From contig CM056581.1 in assembly GCA_029721435.1 (NCBI GenBank), positions 66,973,712-67,037,711 on the forward strand: 64,000 nucleotides of DNA, in the 5' to 3' direction. Of the stretch, positions 10,820-23,494 are shown one piece after another; the first letter of the stretch is position 1; each line of letters begins with the position of its first letter. This DNA comes from Gymnothorax reevesii. Its lineage: Eukaryota > Chordata > Actinopteri > Anguilliformes > Muraenidae. The notes under the pieces were generated by a model, which did not search any database, was not told the DNA's origin, and worked only from the letters and a program-made list of their open reading frames with translations. Made by a program: the position numbers and the translations under genes.

Positions 10820-11266
10820 CTGAGTTGACACAGAATGACCCAAAAGTATTTCATAAATTGTTATTCACAGTCTTACACATGGAGGTGTAGCCATCGCCAT
10901 CTTTACTTTGAAAGACTCAGCCTCTCTGGAATGCTCTTTTTATACCCAATCATGTTCCTACACTGTTACCAATCAACCCAATTTGCAGTGAGATGTGCAA
11001 GGGCACCAAGTGCATTTTTTAAGAATCATATGACTTTTCCAGTCCTTCGTTGTCCCATCCCAATGTTTTTGAAATCGGTTGCTGGCATCAAATTCAAAAT
11101 GAGCAGATATTAAAAAAAAACGATAGGATTTCTCAGTTCCAACATTTCATATGTTGTTTTTGTACTATTTTCAATTAGATATAGAGTTTAAATGGGTGGC
11201 AAATCATTGCATTCTTGTTGTATTTACATTTTGCACTGCATTCCAACTTTGAAAATGAGGTTGTAG
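10820..11266 (-). mobile_element. Tc1-like transposon end, relic
   Basis: Contains the long terminal region of a fish Tc1-type family: TTTTTATACCCAATCATGTT, then GCTGGCATCAAATTCAAAATGAG, then AATCATTGCATTCTTGTTG, ending GGTTGTAG. A related terminal layout (GGTATAAAA, GCATCAAATTC, CAAATCATTGTATTCTG) is seen in the copies at 29.9-31.3 and 34.9-36.5 kb. There is no transposase frame. Confidence 0.6.
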
Positions 11267-11409
11267 AAAAATAAATAATGTGAAATAGAAAATCATTTCG
11301 AGTGGAATGCTCCCACAGTGCAATGTTTCAGGATTAATCAACCCTGATAATTAATTTTACTCCTAGTTTATTTAGCCATTACGGATAAAGTAAATATACA
11401 TCTTGATCA
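11267..11409. other. unassigned
   Basis: Short AT-rich spacer; nothing seen. Confidence 0.4.
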
Positions 11410-11581
11410 TCTAATTTTCACATTATTTTATTCATTTATTTGTTTTATTTTAACAGGGACAGCGCACATTACAATACATTTTCGTAAATGTAAATGAGCC
11501 GGTTTTAGCAGAGAATCTAATTTTCAACTTTCAGGCAACGTGTTGATTACCAGATAGACAAGAGCCGTCTGGCAATGGCGG

Positions 11582-12804
11582 ATCCCCCCGGCTGTAGGTT
11601 GTGTAGCCTACAGGTTGTGTGAACAGACGAACGGACCGAAACCCCCAAAAGGCACAACTAGACCACAAGGAGAAGCTCCACACCAAATTTGGTGTTTGTA
11701 AGTGATATAGTTTTCGAGTTCTGGTCCGGAAACGATTTTATTACAGACGGACGGACACACTGATCGCTAAATCCCCCCGCATTATATGCCGAGGGGATTA
11801 TAAAATACTGAAAATCAATAAAAATCGAGAAATTAATAAATTCATCTTCCAGGTAAATCCTAGAAAGCTGAAATTTCAGGAGCATGTTCAATGAAGAAAG
11901 ACAAACGTTTTATACACTGCAACTTATGGTGAATTCAGAAGTGCGTCACTCCATATTTTTCAAAAAATGAATATTCATAACATGTTAATATCTCAACAAA
12001 TATTCATTCAAATGGTACCATGCTTGGCAGTTTGTTTGTACACACAAAGCTTATAAAGTATACCAAAGGACATTTTGATATGATAAACGGTTTGTCCACG
12101 GTGACAAATTATATAATACTGTACAGCGTATTATGAACATAATATTTTTTATTTCAAAAAGTCTCACATGGATTTTCACGAAATCAGGTCACAGTACAGG
12201 GCAACAGCAATGATGTGTGTTTTTTTTCAGAATTTTATGACATTGCGACAGGCCTTGGTCAAAGCAAAAGTCCCATTTTGGTGTATTTAGGTGGCGCTAG
12301 AGAGCCATTTTGTCTGTTTGGTGAAGATTTTAGATATTTAAAAAATGTTGAAATCCACTATGAATTAACTTTAAAATTTGTTTGTTTTTGAGCATGTTTA
12401 AGGGGTCAAATTAAGGTTTGGAATTGTGTACGCATCGAATTTAGGGAAACATTTTGATATGCAAATTGCGGACTTCCTGTTGGATTTGTTTGTTTATTTT
12501 TAGGCCTTGATGAGTTGAACAATATAGTGTTGGTTCCATCTCTCTACGACTTTCCTAACGGTCGTGGTGGCCGTGTAAGTGCCAGTGAAATGTGTCTTGG
12601 TGGCGCTAGAGAGCCATTTTGGCACCTAAGGGGATACTACCCCCAAAAGGCACAACTAGACCATAAGGAGAAGCTCCGTACCAAATTTGGTGTTTGTAAG
12701 TGGTATAGTTTTCGAGTTCTGGTCCGGAAACGATTTTATTACAGACGGACGGACGGACGGACACACTGATCGCTATATCCCCCCGCATTATATGCCGGGG
12801 GGAT
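11582..12804. mobile_element. TIR element with ATCCCCCCGGC ends, possibly two copies in tandem
   Basis: Begins ATCCCCCCGGC (11582-11592) and ends GCCGGGGGGAT (12794-12804), perfect 11-bp inverted ends. A block of about 160 bp (from CAAAAGGCACAACTAGACC to CCCCCGCATTATATGCC) occurs twice in direct orientation, at about 11643-11798 and 12645-12804. The first ends GCCGAGGGGAT, so 11582-11798 could be a short copy by itself. A GGTGGCGCTAGAGAGCCATT word is also repeated (about 12290 and 12599). No coding region is seen. The superfamily is unknown. Confidence 0.6.
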
Positions 12805-13129
12805 AAAAACATATAAATATATGAGTGCATCATCACAGTCAAGACATACATCACATTTAAGAGGAAATGAATCACAATAAAAGCGCATTAAAATAAGAGA
12901 AGAGGCTTCGGCTAGTAGGCAAGCTACATGAGGCCACAAATACACAGACATAGTAGCAACAACAACATATCGGTAGGACACCATGAAATACAAAAGAAAA
13001 TATTCTACATGAATGTACATTTAGCAACATGTAGGCAAGCAAGACAGATAAGCAGACACATGGAGGTGGGGAGGAAAGCAAGCAAATAGACAGAATTCCA
13101 TTGAAATGGATGGAATTCAGGACTACTGA

Positions 13130-13776
13130 CTGCGATCGCAGGCCTAATTATTTTTTAACCATGTTTTAACCAAAGAATGTTTGAAGGCTTTGTGTGTTTC
13201 AATATTATGAATGTGTGGTGGTATGGCGTTCCAAAACTGGGCCGTTCACGCTGAGAAGGCTGACCGACCGAAGGTACTTTTTCTCAGTGGTACGATAAGA
13301 TTACCTGTAGTAACCGATCTTATAAGTCTGCTGCCCAGTGTAAAAAAATCTGAAAGTGAAGGTGGGGCCAAACCACGGAGAATTCTGAAAACTAGATTTG
13401 CATAATGAAATTTTACAATATTATCCCAGCTTAAAAGGACATGCTTGTTCAGGATGCTGCAGTGATGATAACAGAAAGATTTCTTGTCCAGGACTTTTAG
13501 AGCTTGCTTATAAACAGAATGAATTGGTTTTAATGTTGTTTTACAGGCCTGGGTCCAGCTGGTAAGACAGTATATTAAATGGGACATTATTGCATTGAAG
13601 TTTAATTTTGCAACTTCTGAGTTTAAGCAGTTTCTTATGTATCTGAAGTTTACAAAGTTGTGCTTGATCATTTGCATGACTTTTTTTCACCTCTTTTTTG
13701 AATGTAGGATTTGAGTCTAAAATAATTCCAAGATACTTGAATTCTGTCACCACTTGAAGCCTTTCACCTGCAAATT
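13130..13776 (-). pseudogene. LINE RT C-terminal region, 3' half
   Basis: The frame from 13776 gives LQVVTEFKYLGIILDSNPTF, the conserved post-palm block of L2/CR1-type LINEs. A frameshift near 13670 leads into 13246-13677, with NFRYIRNCLNSEVAKLNFNA, LIYCLTSW and KKSFCYHHCSILNKHVLLSW. The same layout is present in the LINE at 42.1-44.9 kb. The block that should precede KYLG (YADD) is found at 18960-19006. Confidence 0.75.
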
Positions 13777-14603
13777 TCAATTCAATTCAATTCAATTTTA
13801 TTTTGTATAGCGCTTTTTACAGATACACTGTCACAAAGACGCTTTACAGTCAGAGATGGGTTACTGAAGGGCAGTGCCCAACCTATTCCCAGTACCTATT
13901 CCCTATTCCCACTACAGCGAGGCAAAAAAAACTCCCAGTAGGGAGAAAAAATCCTCAAACAGTGGTGAGAAAAAACTCCCCAGTGGGAAGAAATCTCAGG
14001 AGGAACCCGGCTATAGTGGGGAAGCCCATCCTCCGCGGGCTAACTAGTTGATAACAAGATAATGACAAGAGTTCCATTGAAATCCATCTAATCAGTGCTA
14101 AAATAATTTGTATATTTAAAACTGTCCAACAGATGTCTTGGCTAATGTAAAACAATTAGCAATGGAGGTCATCATGAGGCAGGAAGACCCTCTTGGTCCT
14201 GTAGCTGAAACAAGATGGTAACAGCTGGTCTTAGGCTGGAGCTCCGGGCCAGGGGGTGTTCGGTGAAGCTTGATCTGGAGCTCAGGGCAAGTATCCAGAG
14301 CAGGAGGAGGAGAAAAAAGAAATATTGTTAGGGAGGTGGAGTTGTATGGCGACCACACAGAGCAGGAGAGACAGAGGTGCCTGTGTGCGATAAGGAAACC
14401 CCAGCAGAATAAGACTATGGCAGCATAGTTATGAGAAACAGGGGCAGGGGCCAACACAGCCACGAGGGCAGGTTGAGACAGTCACCACCAGACCATGACC
14501 AGCTCAGCAGAATAGGGCACCACCAGCAATGATCCAGTGACAGCACTGACTGCTCAGTCCACCAAATATTCTATAGCTTATGCCAGCCACCCACTCCTGT
14601 CCC

Positions 14604-17506
14604 TCAACTATAGGACAGATTAAAGAGATATGTTTTGAGCCTAACTTTAAATATACTGATAGTGTCTGCACCCCGAATATGAGCAGGCAATTCGTTCCAT
14701 AAGAGGGGAGCACGATAGGAAAAAGCTCTACCGCCTATGGTAATTTTAGCTATTTTTGGAACAACAAGGAGGCCTGCGCTCTGCGAACGGAGTGTTCTGG
14801 ATTTAAAAGTAAATCACTTAGGTACAATGGACCAAGCCCATGTAAGGCTTTAAAGGTAAGAAGTAATATCTTATAGTCTATTCGGAATTTAACTGGTAAC
14901 CAGTGAAGTGAAGCTAACACTGGGCTGATATGCTCGTGTCTCCGTGTTCTAGTGAGAATACGAGCAGCTGCATTTTGAATTTGCTGGAGCCCCTTTAGAG
15001 AGGATTTTGCACAACCAGACAAAAGAGCATTACAGTAATCTAATCTTGAAGTAACAAAGGCATGGACAAGCTTTTCTGCATCATGTAATGACAGCATTTT
15101 CCGAATTTTGGAAATATTCCTCAAGTGGTAAAATGCAACTCTTGAGATGTTCTTTATATGTGTATCAAGTGCGAGATCAGGGTCAAGAGTAACACCAAGA
15201 TCTTTAATAATGGCACTTGAAGCGATTGAAATTCCATCAATGTTAAGCATGTAATCTGAGATTTTGCATCTCTGGGATTTGGGACCCACTACGATTATTT
15301 CTGTCTTACTAGGGTTCAACAAGAGAAAATTGTGACTCATCCATTTCTTTATGTCTACAAGACAGGCTTCCATCTTTGACAGCTGGGCAGCTTCATCAGG
15401 CTTGACTGACAGATATAGTTGTGTGTCATCTGCATAGCAGTGAAAGTTAATGCCATGTGCGCGAATAACTTGTCCCAGAGGAAGCATATATATTGAGAAA
15501 AGCAGAGGTCCAAGCACAGATCCTTGTGGTACTCCATATCTAACCCTTGATTGATACGAGGAGTCATTATTAAAATGCACAAATTGATATCGATCCGATA
15601 AGTATGATCTGAACCAGGAAAGAGCCTGTCCACGGAGGCCTACAAGATTTTCAAGTCGATTCAACAGGATATCGTGATCCATAGTGTCAAATGCTGCACT
15701 TAAATCAAGAAGCACAAGTACAGAAATGTAGCCACTGTCCGAAGCGAGGAGAAGGTCGTTGAATACTTTGACCAGGGCTGTTTCAGTACTGTGACAGGGT
15801 CTGAAACCAGATTGAAAAACTTCCAATATACAATTGGAGTGTAAAAATAAACAGAGTTGTTTTGAAACGGCCTTTTCTAGTATTTTAGAGAGGAATGGGT
15901 GGTTTGAGATAGGCCTGAAGTTAGACACAATATTCACATCTAAGTTTGGTTTCTTAAGTAGGGGTTTGATGACTGCACGTTTAAGAGTGTGTGGGATGTG
16001 TCCAGATGCTAAAGAAGCATTGACAATGTGTAATAATGGGGTTCCAATCACTGGTAGTAGCTCCTTTAAAAGCTTCGTTGGGATGGGGTCCAGAAGACAC
16101 GTAACAGATTTTGACGAATTTACAATGGTATTAAATTCGCTGACATCTATTGGTGTAAAAGAGTTCAGGTAGGACACTTGTCCTTGTGATAATTCTAAAT
16201 CCATAAGCTGAGTAGATAGAGAAGAAGACCCTATATGAGGAGAGACAAAGGAACTCTGAATCTTGTCCCTGATTTTTATAACTTTATTATCGAAGAAATT
16301 CATAAAGTCATTGCTGTTAAATGGTACAGAAACACAGGGATCAGCTTGATTCTTGGTTAGCTTGGCAACAGTGCTAAACAGGTGCCTGGGGTTGTTTTTA
16401 TTTTCATCTATCAATGTAGAGAAATATGAGGAACGTGAAGTGGAGAGGACACGTTTATAGGCAAGTAGACTGTCTTTCCAGGCATGGAAGAATACCTGCA
16501 ATTTAGTTGAACGCCATTTGCGCTCCAGTTGGCGTGAAACCTGTTTTAAAGAACGAGTATAGTCATTGTACCATGGTGCTAATTTCTTATTGCACACTTT
16601 CCTCTTCTTTAGAGGTGCAACAGTATCCAGGGTTCTGCAAAGTATGTTATTTACATTGTCCGTCAGCTGATCAATTGTGTTTTTACTTGCATTTGTATAT
16701 GCATTACGGCTAACACCAAGAAAATCTCCACAGTGTACAAATGAGCCTGGGAGTTCATTAATAAAAGCATTTGCAGTCCAGGAAGAAAGCTTTCGGCTGT
16801 AGTAGAATGCGGGATCCAGTGACACATGACAGCCTTGAAGAAGTTCGAAGGTAATTAAATAATGGTCTGATAAAACTGGATTTTCAGGCATGACTGCTAC
16901 ATTTGTTATTTCAGCACTATAAGTTAGGACTAGGTCAAGTGTATGGTTGTGGGAATGCGTGGACTGATGTACATGTTGATTGAAGCCAATAGATTCAATG
17001 ATAGATAAGAAGGCTGATCTGAGAGGATCACCTTCATTGTCCATGTGAATATTGAAATCCCCTACAATTACAACTTTGTCTGAATTTACAACCATATTTC
17101 AAAGGAAATTGGCAATCTCAGTTAAGAAACCACTGTATGGCCCTGGTGGCCTGTATATAATAGCAAGGACAAAACTGACTGCTTTTTTGTCTGGATGTGC
17201 AAAACTGAGAACAATAACTTCAAAAGAATTAAATTTGAAGCCAGATTTCAAGGTAGGCAGGAGATTTGAATTGTATATGGCAGCAACCCCACCACCACGA
17301 CCCGTGAGACGCGGAACATGAATAGAACTATAACCAGGAGGGGTGGCTTCATTTAAGGCAACATATTCATCAGTTTTCAGCCAAGTTTCGGTTAAACATA
17401 GAATATCAGCTTTGTGATCAGTAATTAATTCATTTACAAAAGCTGCCTTAGAAGTTAGTGATCGAATATTAATTAATCCAATTTTTAACTTGGGTTGTTT
17501 AGCCAC
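14604..17506 (-). pseudogene. L2 LINE ORF2: AP endonuclease + reverse transcriptase, one stop
   Basis: Starts MAKQPKLKIGLINIRSL, the usual endonuclease start, with LCLTETWL (catalytic Glu). A TGA at 17099-17101 interrupts the frame, but reading continues in the same frame from 17095 with [11 protein letters not shown] and [10 protein letters not shown], so both endonuclease catalytic motifs remain. RT follows: [32 protein letters not shown] (palm A), [17 protein letters not shown] and [13 protein letters not shown] (YADD near 15409-15440). The main frame stops at 14750, and the natural C-terminus (ending near 14604) is in another frame. The enzyme nicks target DNA and primes reverse transcription. 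Without the stop and the late frameshift it would be about 965 residues. Confidence 0.9.
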
Positions 17507-17702
17507 ATTATTAATAAAATGACAGGTACTAATTTTTTTTTAAATTTGCCCAACAATCACTCCTATGGTTTTTAGCAGAGCTTAATTTAGGTCGAGGTAG
17601 AGACACTATCTCAATAGCATAAAACCTGGGCAGCAGCTCTTGGGAACAAGCAGAAATCTGTGGAAGACAGTAAGTCTGCTGCCTGGTCTTGGCTCTGGTG
17701 TG

Positions 17703-18615
17703 TCAGGAAATGGAATTTCTAAGACTACACGATAAATTATTAGAAAGAAGAGCGGCACCCTCCCACGTGGGGTGAATGCCATCTCTTTTCAAAAGACCAG
17801 GCCTCCCCCAAAAAGTATCCCAGTTATCTATGAAGCCAACACCGTTTGCAGGGCACCAAACAGACAACCAGAGATTTAGTGATGTCAATCTGCTGTAGAT
17901 TTCATCACCACGCCGAGAGGGAATGGGACCAGAGCAAGTTACTGACCTCGACATCTTTTTTGCCATATCACACACCGATTTAATGTTATTTTTGGTAATC
18001 TCCAACTGCTTCAATCGGACATCGTTAGCGCCGACATGAAAAACAATTTTAGAAAACTTACGTTTACCTTTTGCCAGCACCTTCAAATTCGCTTCGACGT
18101 CGGTCGCTCGAGCCCCAGGAATACAGTGGACTACGGTCGCTGGTGTCGCTAAATTCACGTTTCTTAAAATAGAATCGCCAATTACCAGAGTTTTTTCAAC
18201 AGATTTCACAGCTGGTGCGCTGCTGAGGGGGGGAGAACCTGTTGGAAACGTGAATAGGCTTTTGGTGCACAGGTGGCTTAGGCTTTCGTCTACGTTCCCG
18301 AACTGTAATCCACCCGCCTTGCTGCGGAGGCTCTGCTGGGGTGCTACCTGAGGAAAGGCTAATTGGTGCATCCGGAACCGAGAAGGATTCTATATACTTT
18401 TCGCTATCTCGAATTTCGTATAAGGTACGGATGCGACTTTCCAATTCAGCAACCTTCTCCGTTAGCCTATCATTTAACTTACATTTATCACAAATAAAGT
18501 TATCACTAACTGCAGAGAAGGAATAACTAAACATATCGCACACAGAGCAAGAGACAGCCCAAGAAGCAGAGAAAGGATGAGGGATAGGCGAAACCGGAGA
18601 GCCAAACGCAGCCAT
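17703..18615 (-). pseudogene. L2 LINE ORF1: zinc-binding/coiled-coil + SGNH esterase, one frameshift
   Basis: The first part (18615-18240) has a CSVC...CDKC zinc-ligand set (residues about 22-43) and a predicted coiled coil (LNDRLTEKVAELESRIRTL). The second part (to 17703) is an SGNH/GDSL-type esterase: [12 protein letters not shown] with the Ser, [10 protein letters not shown] with the Asn, and [10 protein letters not shown] with the Asp-His pair. All four catalytic blocks are intact. The parts are in different frames, with the shift near the G run at about 18226-18232. Esterase-type ORF1 proteins are known in CR1/L2 LINEs, including zebrafish, where they bind nucleic acid and lipid. The family link is from knowledge; the motifs are visible. 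Confidence 0.85.
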
Positions 18616-18819
18616 TTAAACTTGATGACTACTTCCGTTTTATTTGGCTTTATTAAGTCCGATTGCTCGTGGAAAAAAAAATAGGAGCCGAGGGAAAAAT
18701 ATGGAGCGCCTTGTAGATGGGTAAGAGTTCAAGGATTATATTCAAAAGATTATGATAGAAAAAAGTAGCCGCGTGAAGAGGCGCCTCTGGATCGAACAGC
18801 AACAGGAAAAACACATTTT

Positions 18820-19205
18820 GGGTCAGATGTATTTGATGTTTTGGTTTTTTTTTTTTTGAGAAAAACATGCACAGTTTTTTTAACATTAAGGTGAAGACAG
18901 GAATCGTGGAACCATTTGGATATCTGCAATATATTTGCTGAAAGTTTTTTGTTACCTCTGCTTTGTTCTTACTCTGTGCATAAATTACAGTATCGTCTGC
19001 ATACATTTGAATTTCAGAACCAGTACAAAGGAAGGCAAATCATTAATATATAGACTGAACAGCAGGGGGCCTAAATTCGATCCCTGGGGCACCCCCAGAT
19101 CATATTTTAGATAAGTTGATAGTTCACCGTTAACTCTGACAGACTGTGTCCTGCCTTCCAGATATTTTACAATTTTGAGGCAACAGGGATAGTCCAATAG
19201 ACTAT
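18820..19205 (-). pseudogene. LINE RT palm fragment, 5' partner of 13130-13776
   Basis: 18985-19197 gives GVPQGSNLGPLLFSLYINDL, and the next frame gives MYADDTVIYAQSKNK and LCMFFSKKKKP, the RT motifs that should directly precede KYLGIILDS of the fragment at 13776. The L2 element sits between them. The 5' end of this LINE is cut at about 19205. Confidence 0.8.
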
Positions 19206-19949
19206 TTATTAGGCCTTGGCTACGGTGACTAATAGTGCTAATTGGAGAGCAAAGTTTGTGATATCAGACTGTCAGTTTTTTTATTTACCAGTTATTATTA
19301 TTTACCAGTTTTTTATTTCGCTGTGTAGATTTTGCACATTTCGTAGAGTAATGGAAATGCACAGCAAGAGTGAGGACAATGTCCGACGTTATTAGCCCCA
19401 AAAAACACAGTTTGCTTCATAACCGTAGACTGTTCATGACACAGGGTCCTATTTGTCAGATGAGCATTTGCAAATTTTCTGCATGCACAACTCTTCAGAC
19501 AGTGACAAGATCGAATTCATTACCATTCTCATCAATGCATGAGTACAGCTGAGCTGTGATTAGCTGATGGCACGTACAACAGTACCACAGCCGATCTGTG
19601 ATTGGCTGATGTACGTGACGGTACCAACCGACCTGCAGAAAAAAATTTCACATGCACCAATTCAGGCAGCATAACTTGGGCCGTACAGAATGATGAATGG
19701 TAAGAGGCGGGGCCCATGTGCTGAGATTATTTTTAAAAAGTTGAAAATTGAGAAACAAACAACAAATCCATTTTAAATTGACCAAGTTAATACAAAAATT
19801 AAAGGGTCCATATATTTCATTTACAAATGTTTATAATGACAGTATCCTCTGTGGGGCCCCTGTGAATGCTGGGCCCCTAAAATCGTCCATGGTTTCACCC
19901 CACCCCCCACTCCCTGGCAGGTGAACAATGCAGTGACAGGACATCAGAT
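19206..19949. other. unassigned; one short direct repeat
   Basis: No gene is seen. The words CAGCTGAGCTGTGATTAGCTG (shown here only as a 21-bp neighbourhood at about 19546) and its variant at about 19588 (CTGTGATTGGCTGATG) form a short diverged tandem duplication. The remainder is AT-rich. Confidence 0.4.
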
Positions 19950-20300
19950 TTTCTTTTAATTTAATGCAAATTTTTATTTATATAGCGCTTTTCTTTGACT
20001 CAAAGTCACTTCATATGGCACACAGAGTATAATAAAACATTAAAACAAGGAAATAAAAAACATGATAGGACAAAGAGAGCAATATAAAATTAACAATAAA
20101 TAAATAAATAAATAATACAATGAAATGTCGAATTGAGACACGTTGAAAAGTGAAATCGGCTAATCGCAAGTGATTCCAACGAGCAGGTTGCACAATCAGA
20201 GCATGTTGGGATTCAAAGACCAACCCTAAAAGGGCAGGGTTGTACACATAATATAAGCATCCAGCACCCAAATCCAGTCTCTCAGACATCTTTCATAAAG
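19950..20300 (-). repeat. LINE 3' UTR-like relic
   Basis: Contains TTTATTTATATAGCGCTTTTC and GACTCAAAGTCACTTC, the 3' UTR end common to fish L2-like LINEs (compare the TTGTATAGCGCTTTTTACAG at 13804 in the L2 copy). The more upstream part is too diverged to assign. Confidence 0.5.
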
Positions 20301-20791
20301 TGGCTTAAGAGACAACTACGTTACTTCAAGCACAAGATGACGCCCTCAGGTGAGTGCACTACGGCAATATCCAGTTACGAGACACATAATAACAGCCGAT
20401 GAAAGAACAGCGTTTCTGGAAACCATCCCAGTAAACAAATGAGCGCGATTAAGATAATGAGATTTCATCGAATGGTACTACATTTATAAATAGTTAAGAC
20501 TGTTATAGCCTTGCCATTAATAGCAGGTGGGATATTGTATTTGTAAATTCGACTACTGTACTAATATGAAAGGTCTTGAAGTGTGGTGTACTCCAAATAT
20601 ACATCTGTGAAAATCACCAATGTTCAGAATATACAGTCCATGATCCACGGAAACGTCGATAAAGCATAGTCTGGAAGGAGCTGGACCGCAGCAACAGCAC
20701 GTCTACGATTCGATTTTTTGTTAGCGTTTTTATCAAAATAGGAAAACTTTAGTTTAATATCAAAGGAACACCCTTCACTGGCAATAGCCTC
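20301..20791. other. unassigned
   Basis: No gene or repeat end is recognised. Confidence 0.4.
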
Positions 20792-20793
20792 TA

Positions 20794-20837
<44 letters not shown>
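20792..20837. repeat. (TA)n microsatellite
   Basis: A nearly pure TA run of about 46 bp with one interruption (TATGTATA). Confidence 0.95.
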
Positions 20838-20842
<5 letters not shown>

Positions 20843-21317
20843 AACGTATGAACAACTGTAGAACGTTCTCGCCGAAGCAAAGCTGTTTGAACTTCAAACC
20901 CGTTACCAGGCAGGACATCTCTAGGCGAGCGTCTTCCAGGTAGCAGCTTTTCCTCAATGAAAACCACACCTTTAACTCATGGTGCGCATTTACAGTGGAA
21001 CAACAATGTTCGCCATGTCCCCAGCTTCCCATTTATGAAAAATGCCGGCAATGAGACGCAATGGAAACGAGGAAAATTGTGCTACTTCAGGTATACAATG
21101 ACGATACACATATGTCAATAATAGCATAAATATCCGATCGCCTGAACATGTGAACGGGGCAAGGTAGCTCGCGCAATGCTAGAGAATTGTAAGGGACCGT
21201 GGTAAAAGTCTTAAGTGCCAGAATTATAAATTCCATCACCAAGCATTATTGCCTCCCTTGATAAAAATAAACAAAACAAACTGCGCTCAATAAACAAAAG
21301 AATTGACATTTTATTCA
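20838..21317. other. unassigned
   Basis: No gene or repeat end is recognised. Confidence 0.4.
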
Positions 21318-21660
21318 AACGTCCATCCATCCATTATCTGTACCGCTTCTCCCTCACTAGGGTCGCGGGGAGAGCTGGACCCTATCCCATCTGACTGTGG
21401 GAGAAAGGCAGCGACCGACCCTGGACAGCTCGCCAATCCGTCGCAGGGCTCATTCGCACACCATTCGCTCTCACAATCATACCTATGGGCAATTTAGCAT
21501 CTCCAATTAGCCTGACATGCATGCCTTTCGACTGTGGGAAAAAAAACCGGAGTACCCGAAACCCACGTGAACCCAGAGAGAACATGCAAACTCCACACAG
21601 AAAGGCCCCAGACCAGATTCAAACCCACAAGCTTCTTGCTGTGAGGCAGTTCAAATGTAT
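21318..21660 (-). repeat. abundant fish interspersed repeat (CCATCCATCCATTATCTG type)
   Basis: Starts CGTCCATCCATCCATTATCT. It continues with GGGTCGCGGGGAGAGCTGGA, GGCAATTTAGCATCTCCAAT and a GAGAACATGCAAACTCCACA block, then AGGCAG at the right end. The right third is the inverted counterpart of the SINE at 7092-7406 (shared body and the CTTGCTGTGAGGCAG head). I know this as a widespread fish repeat but cannot give its family name with certainty. Confidence 0.7.
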
Positions 21661-23494
21661 GAAGTGAAATTATATTCATTTATTTCATATTTTCCCCACA
21701 TTGTATCCTTTATTCATATTTAATTTCTACAAATGATTTAGATCTCAACCAAAAAAATAAATAAATGCACTAAAATTTTGAAAAATAAATGAAATAAAAT
21801 AAAAAAGTAAAAGTAAGAATTACAAATCAACTGTGATTGCAAGGGTATGATTGAAAATACAGCCTGAACTCTGACTGATCTACTGATGGCTATACTATCC
21901 ATCTGTTCGATGAGATGCGCAATATTTCATAGGAAAAGAGAAAATAGCAGCTAATTTTCAAAGGACCAGTGTCTTTTTTTTCTTATTAACAACATAGTCG
22001 ATGAAAAGATTAAAATCTGAAATGTGTTTGTCCTATGTACAAGTAGGTCCATGTAGGTGACACCAGATTATAGCTAATATCCAGAGGTCTTAATACTTTG
22101 TTGTTCTCTAAAAAGGATTTAAACAAGTTCTCAGAGCTGTATTGTTGCATTCCAGTCAGTTTTCCTGGCCTTGAGTGTAATACGTGGCGCAGATTCTCTG
22201 ATATTATGTTGTTCTGGGTGCTACGCATTCGGCATAGGTCTCATGCTTTTTTAGGCTTATTCACAGTAGTCTACAATTATTCAATGAACGCTTATTAATG
22301 AGATTCTCACGCGGAATTAAAATCATTGTACAGTGAAGTTTCAGTTTCACTTGCGTAAAGGTGGACCTCACCACAAGTAACATGGAAAGCGATTATGACT
22401 CCGGACGTCCCGTGCTTCTCTTTACTCCAGGATTGGAAACAATACATGCATTTCATGATCGTTTAAATTGTTTAAATGAAATTAGACCATTTGAAACGTC
22501 TTTATGCAATTCCATTGCTTTCAATCCCTCAGTGAAGACAAGCATGAGAATTCCCAAGTCATAATCTACAAAGTATTTCCGTGTCATTAGTGGGGAAATT
22601 CACCGTAATACACGCGAAACTGATTAAATGAATGCACAATGACTTAACTTCCGCGAGTGAATTTCTTCAGTGCGGGTTGATTGAATAATTGCTGACTACG
22701 GCACAGGAACGTGAATGCCACTAAGAGGCGAGAGACTCACGCTGAATGCATGAGACTTGGTATCTCTGATAATACCCCTGTTTCTTGTGAAATACTTTGA
22801 GGTATTTAAAGCAGGAAACTTGCATTTTTGGGCTGATTGTTGCATACAGAGTAAATATGTGGCCTGTGTACTTGAAAGGATAACAACGAGTATGCATTAC
22901 TTAACTGTCACTTGTCTTTGTGCAGTTCAACTATCGGAGGGGCAATACCTACCAATATTATTGATTCTACATAGCATACAACTACCAGCAGTTGATGGAG
23001 GTGAATTTGGGTAGTCGATAATTATTGGTATAGCATCATCCGTCAGATGTTTTCTTGCTGCAAAATCTCATTATCAAGCACTCGGAGCCACAAGCTGGAA
23101 GTAACCATATAGCTGCAAATAATGTAAGTGAAGCTAACCTGTTACGGGTGGCTAGCAGGACCGCAAGCGATAGTTAGCACTAACAACTGGCCTCAAATGC
23201 AGGCTTTGTAAAATATCTGAAGATAAAGCCTGCATCGGTCACGACTGTCCGTGACTCACAGACAAAGAAGCTGTAAGTTGCTTTTACTGCAAAAGCCAAC
23301 CTGACGTGATAGCCAGTTGATTGTGGCTGTAGCACAGCGGCTAACATAGCCAAGTAACTGTTGCTCATGTTTGTGTCCTAAATATGCAAGAGTGATATCA
23401 GGGGAAATTCTACAGAAGGTGTGTGGACATTAACCTCATTTGAAGGTAACTTTTAATACTTGTTAGTAATTTGGATGCTAAGTACAACTGTTCA
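21661..23494. other. unassigned, no gene seen
   Basis: Only short open stretches (up to 85 codons at 22757-23014) without domains. A short inverted word, AAATGCAGGCTTTGT/AAAGCCTGCAT, lies near 23196-23235. I see nothing else. Confidence 0.4.

Larger units (their letters stand above)
11410..13776 (-). mobile_element. 3' part of a LINE (L2-like), interrupted by a TIR element
   Basis: Minus-strand C-terminal RT region at 13776-13130, a 3' UTR to about 12808, and a further 3' UTR block at 11410-11580 (GTTTTATTTTAACAGGGACAG type end). The element at 11582-12804 separates the two UTR parts. The upstream RT part lies at 18820-19205, beyond the L2 element inserted at 13777. Confidence 0.6.
13777..18820 (-). 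mobile_element. near full-length L2-type LINE, recently inserted
   Basis: A minus-strand element of about 5 kb with a 5' leader (about 18816-18616), an ORF1 with zinc-binding and SGNH-esterase domains (18615-17703), an ORF2 with endonuclease and RT (17506-14604), a long 3' UTR and a tandem AATTC tail at 13777-13796. It lies inside another LINE's RT domain, between YADD (18960-19006) and KYLGIILDS (about 13730). I can see only a few lesions: one frameshift in ORF1, one TGA in ORF2 and one frameshift near the ORF2 end. This makes it one of the youngest elements in the window. No clear target duplication was found. Confidence 0.85.

Noticed and set aside
22757..23014. 85-codon ORF as an exon
   Set aside because: No splice-site pair at plausible positions and no recognisable protein family.
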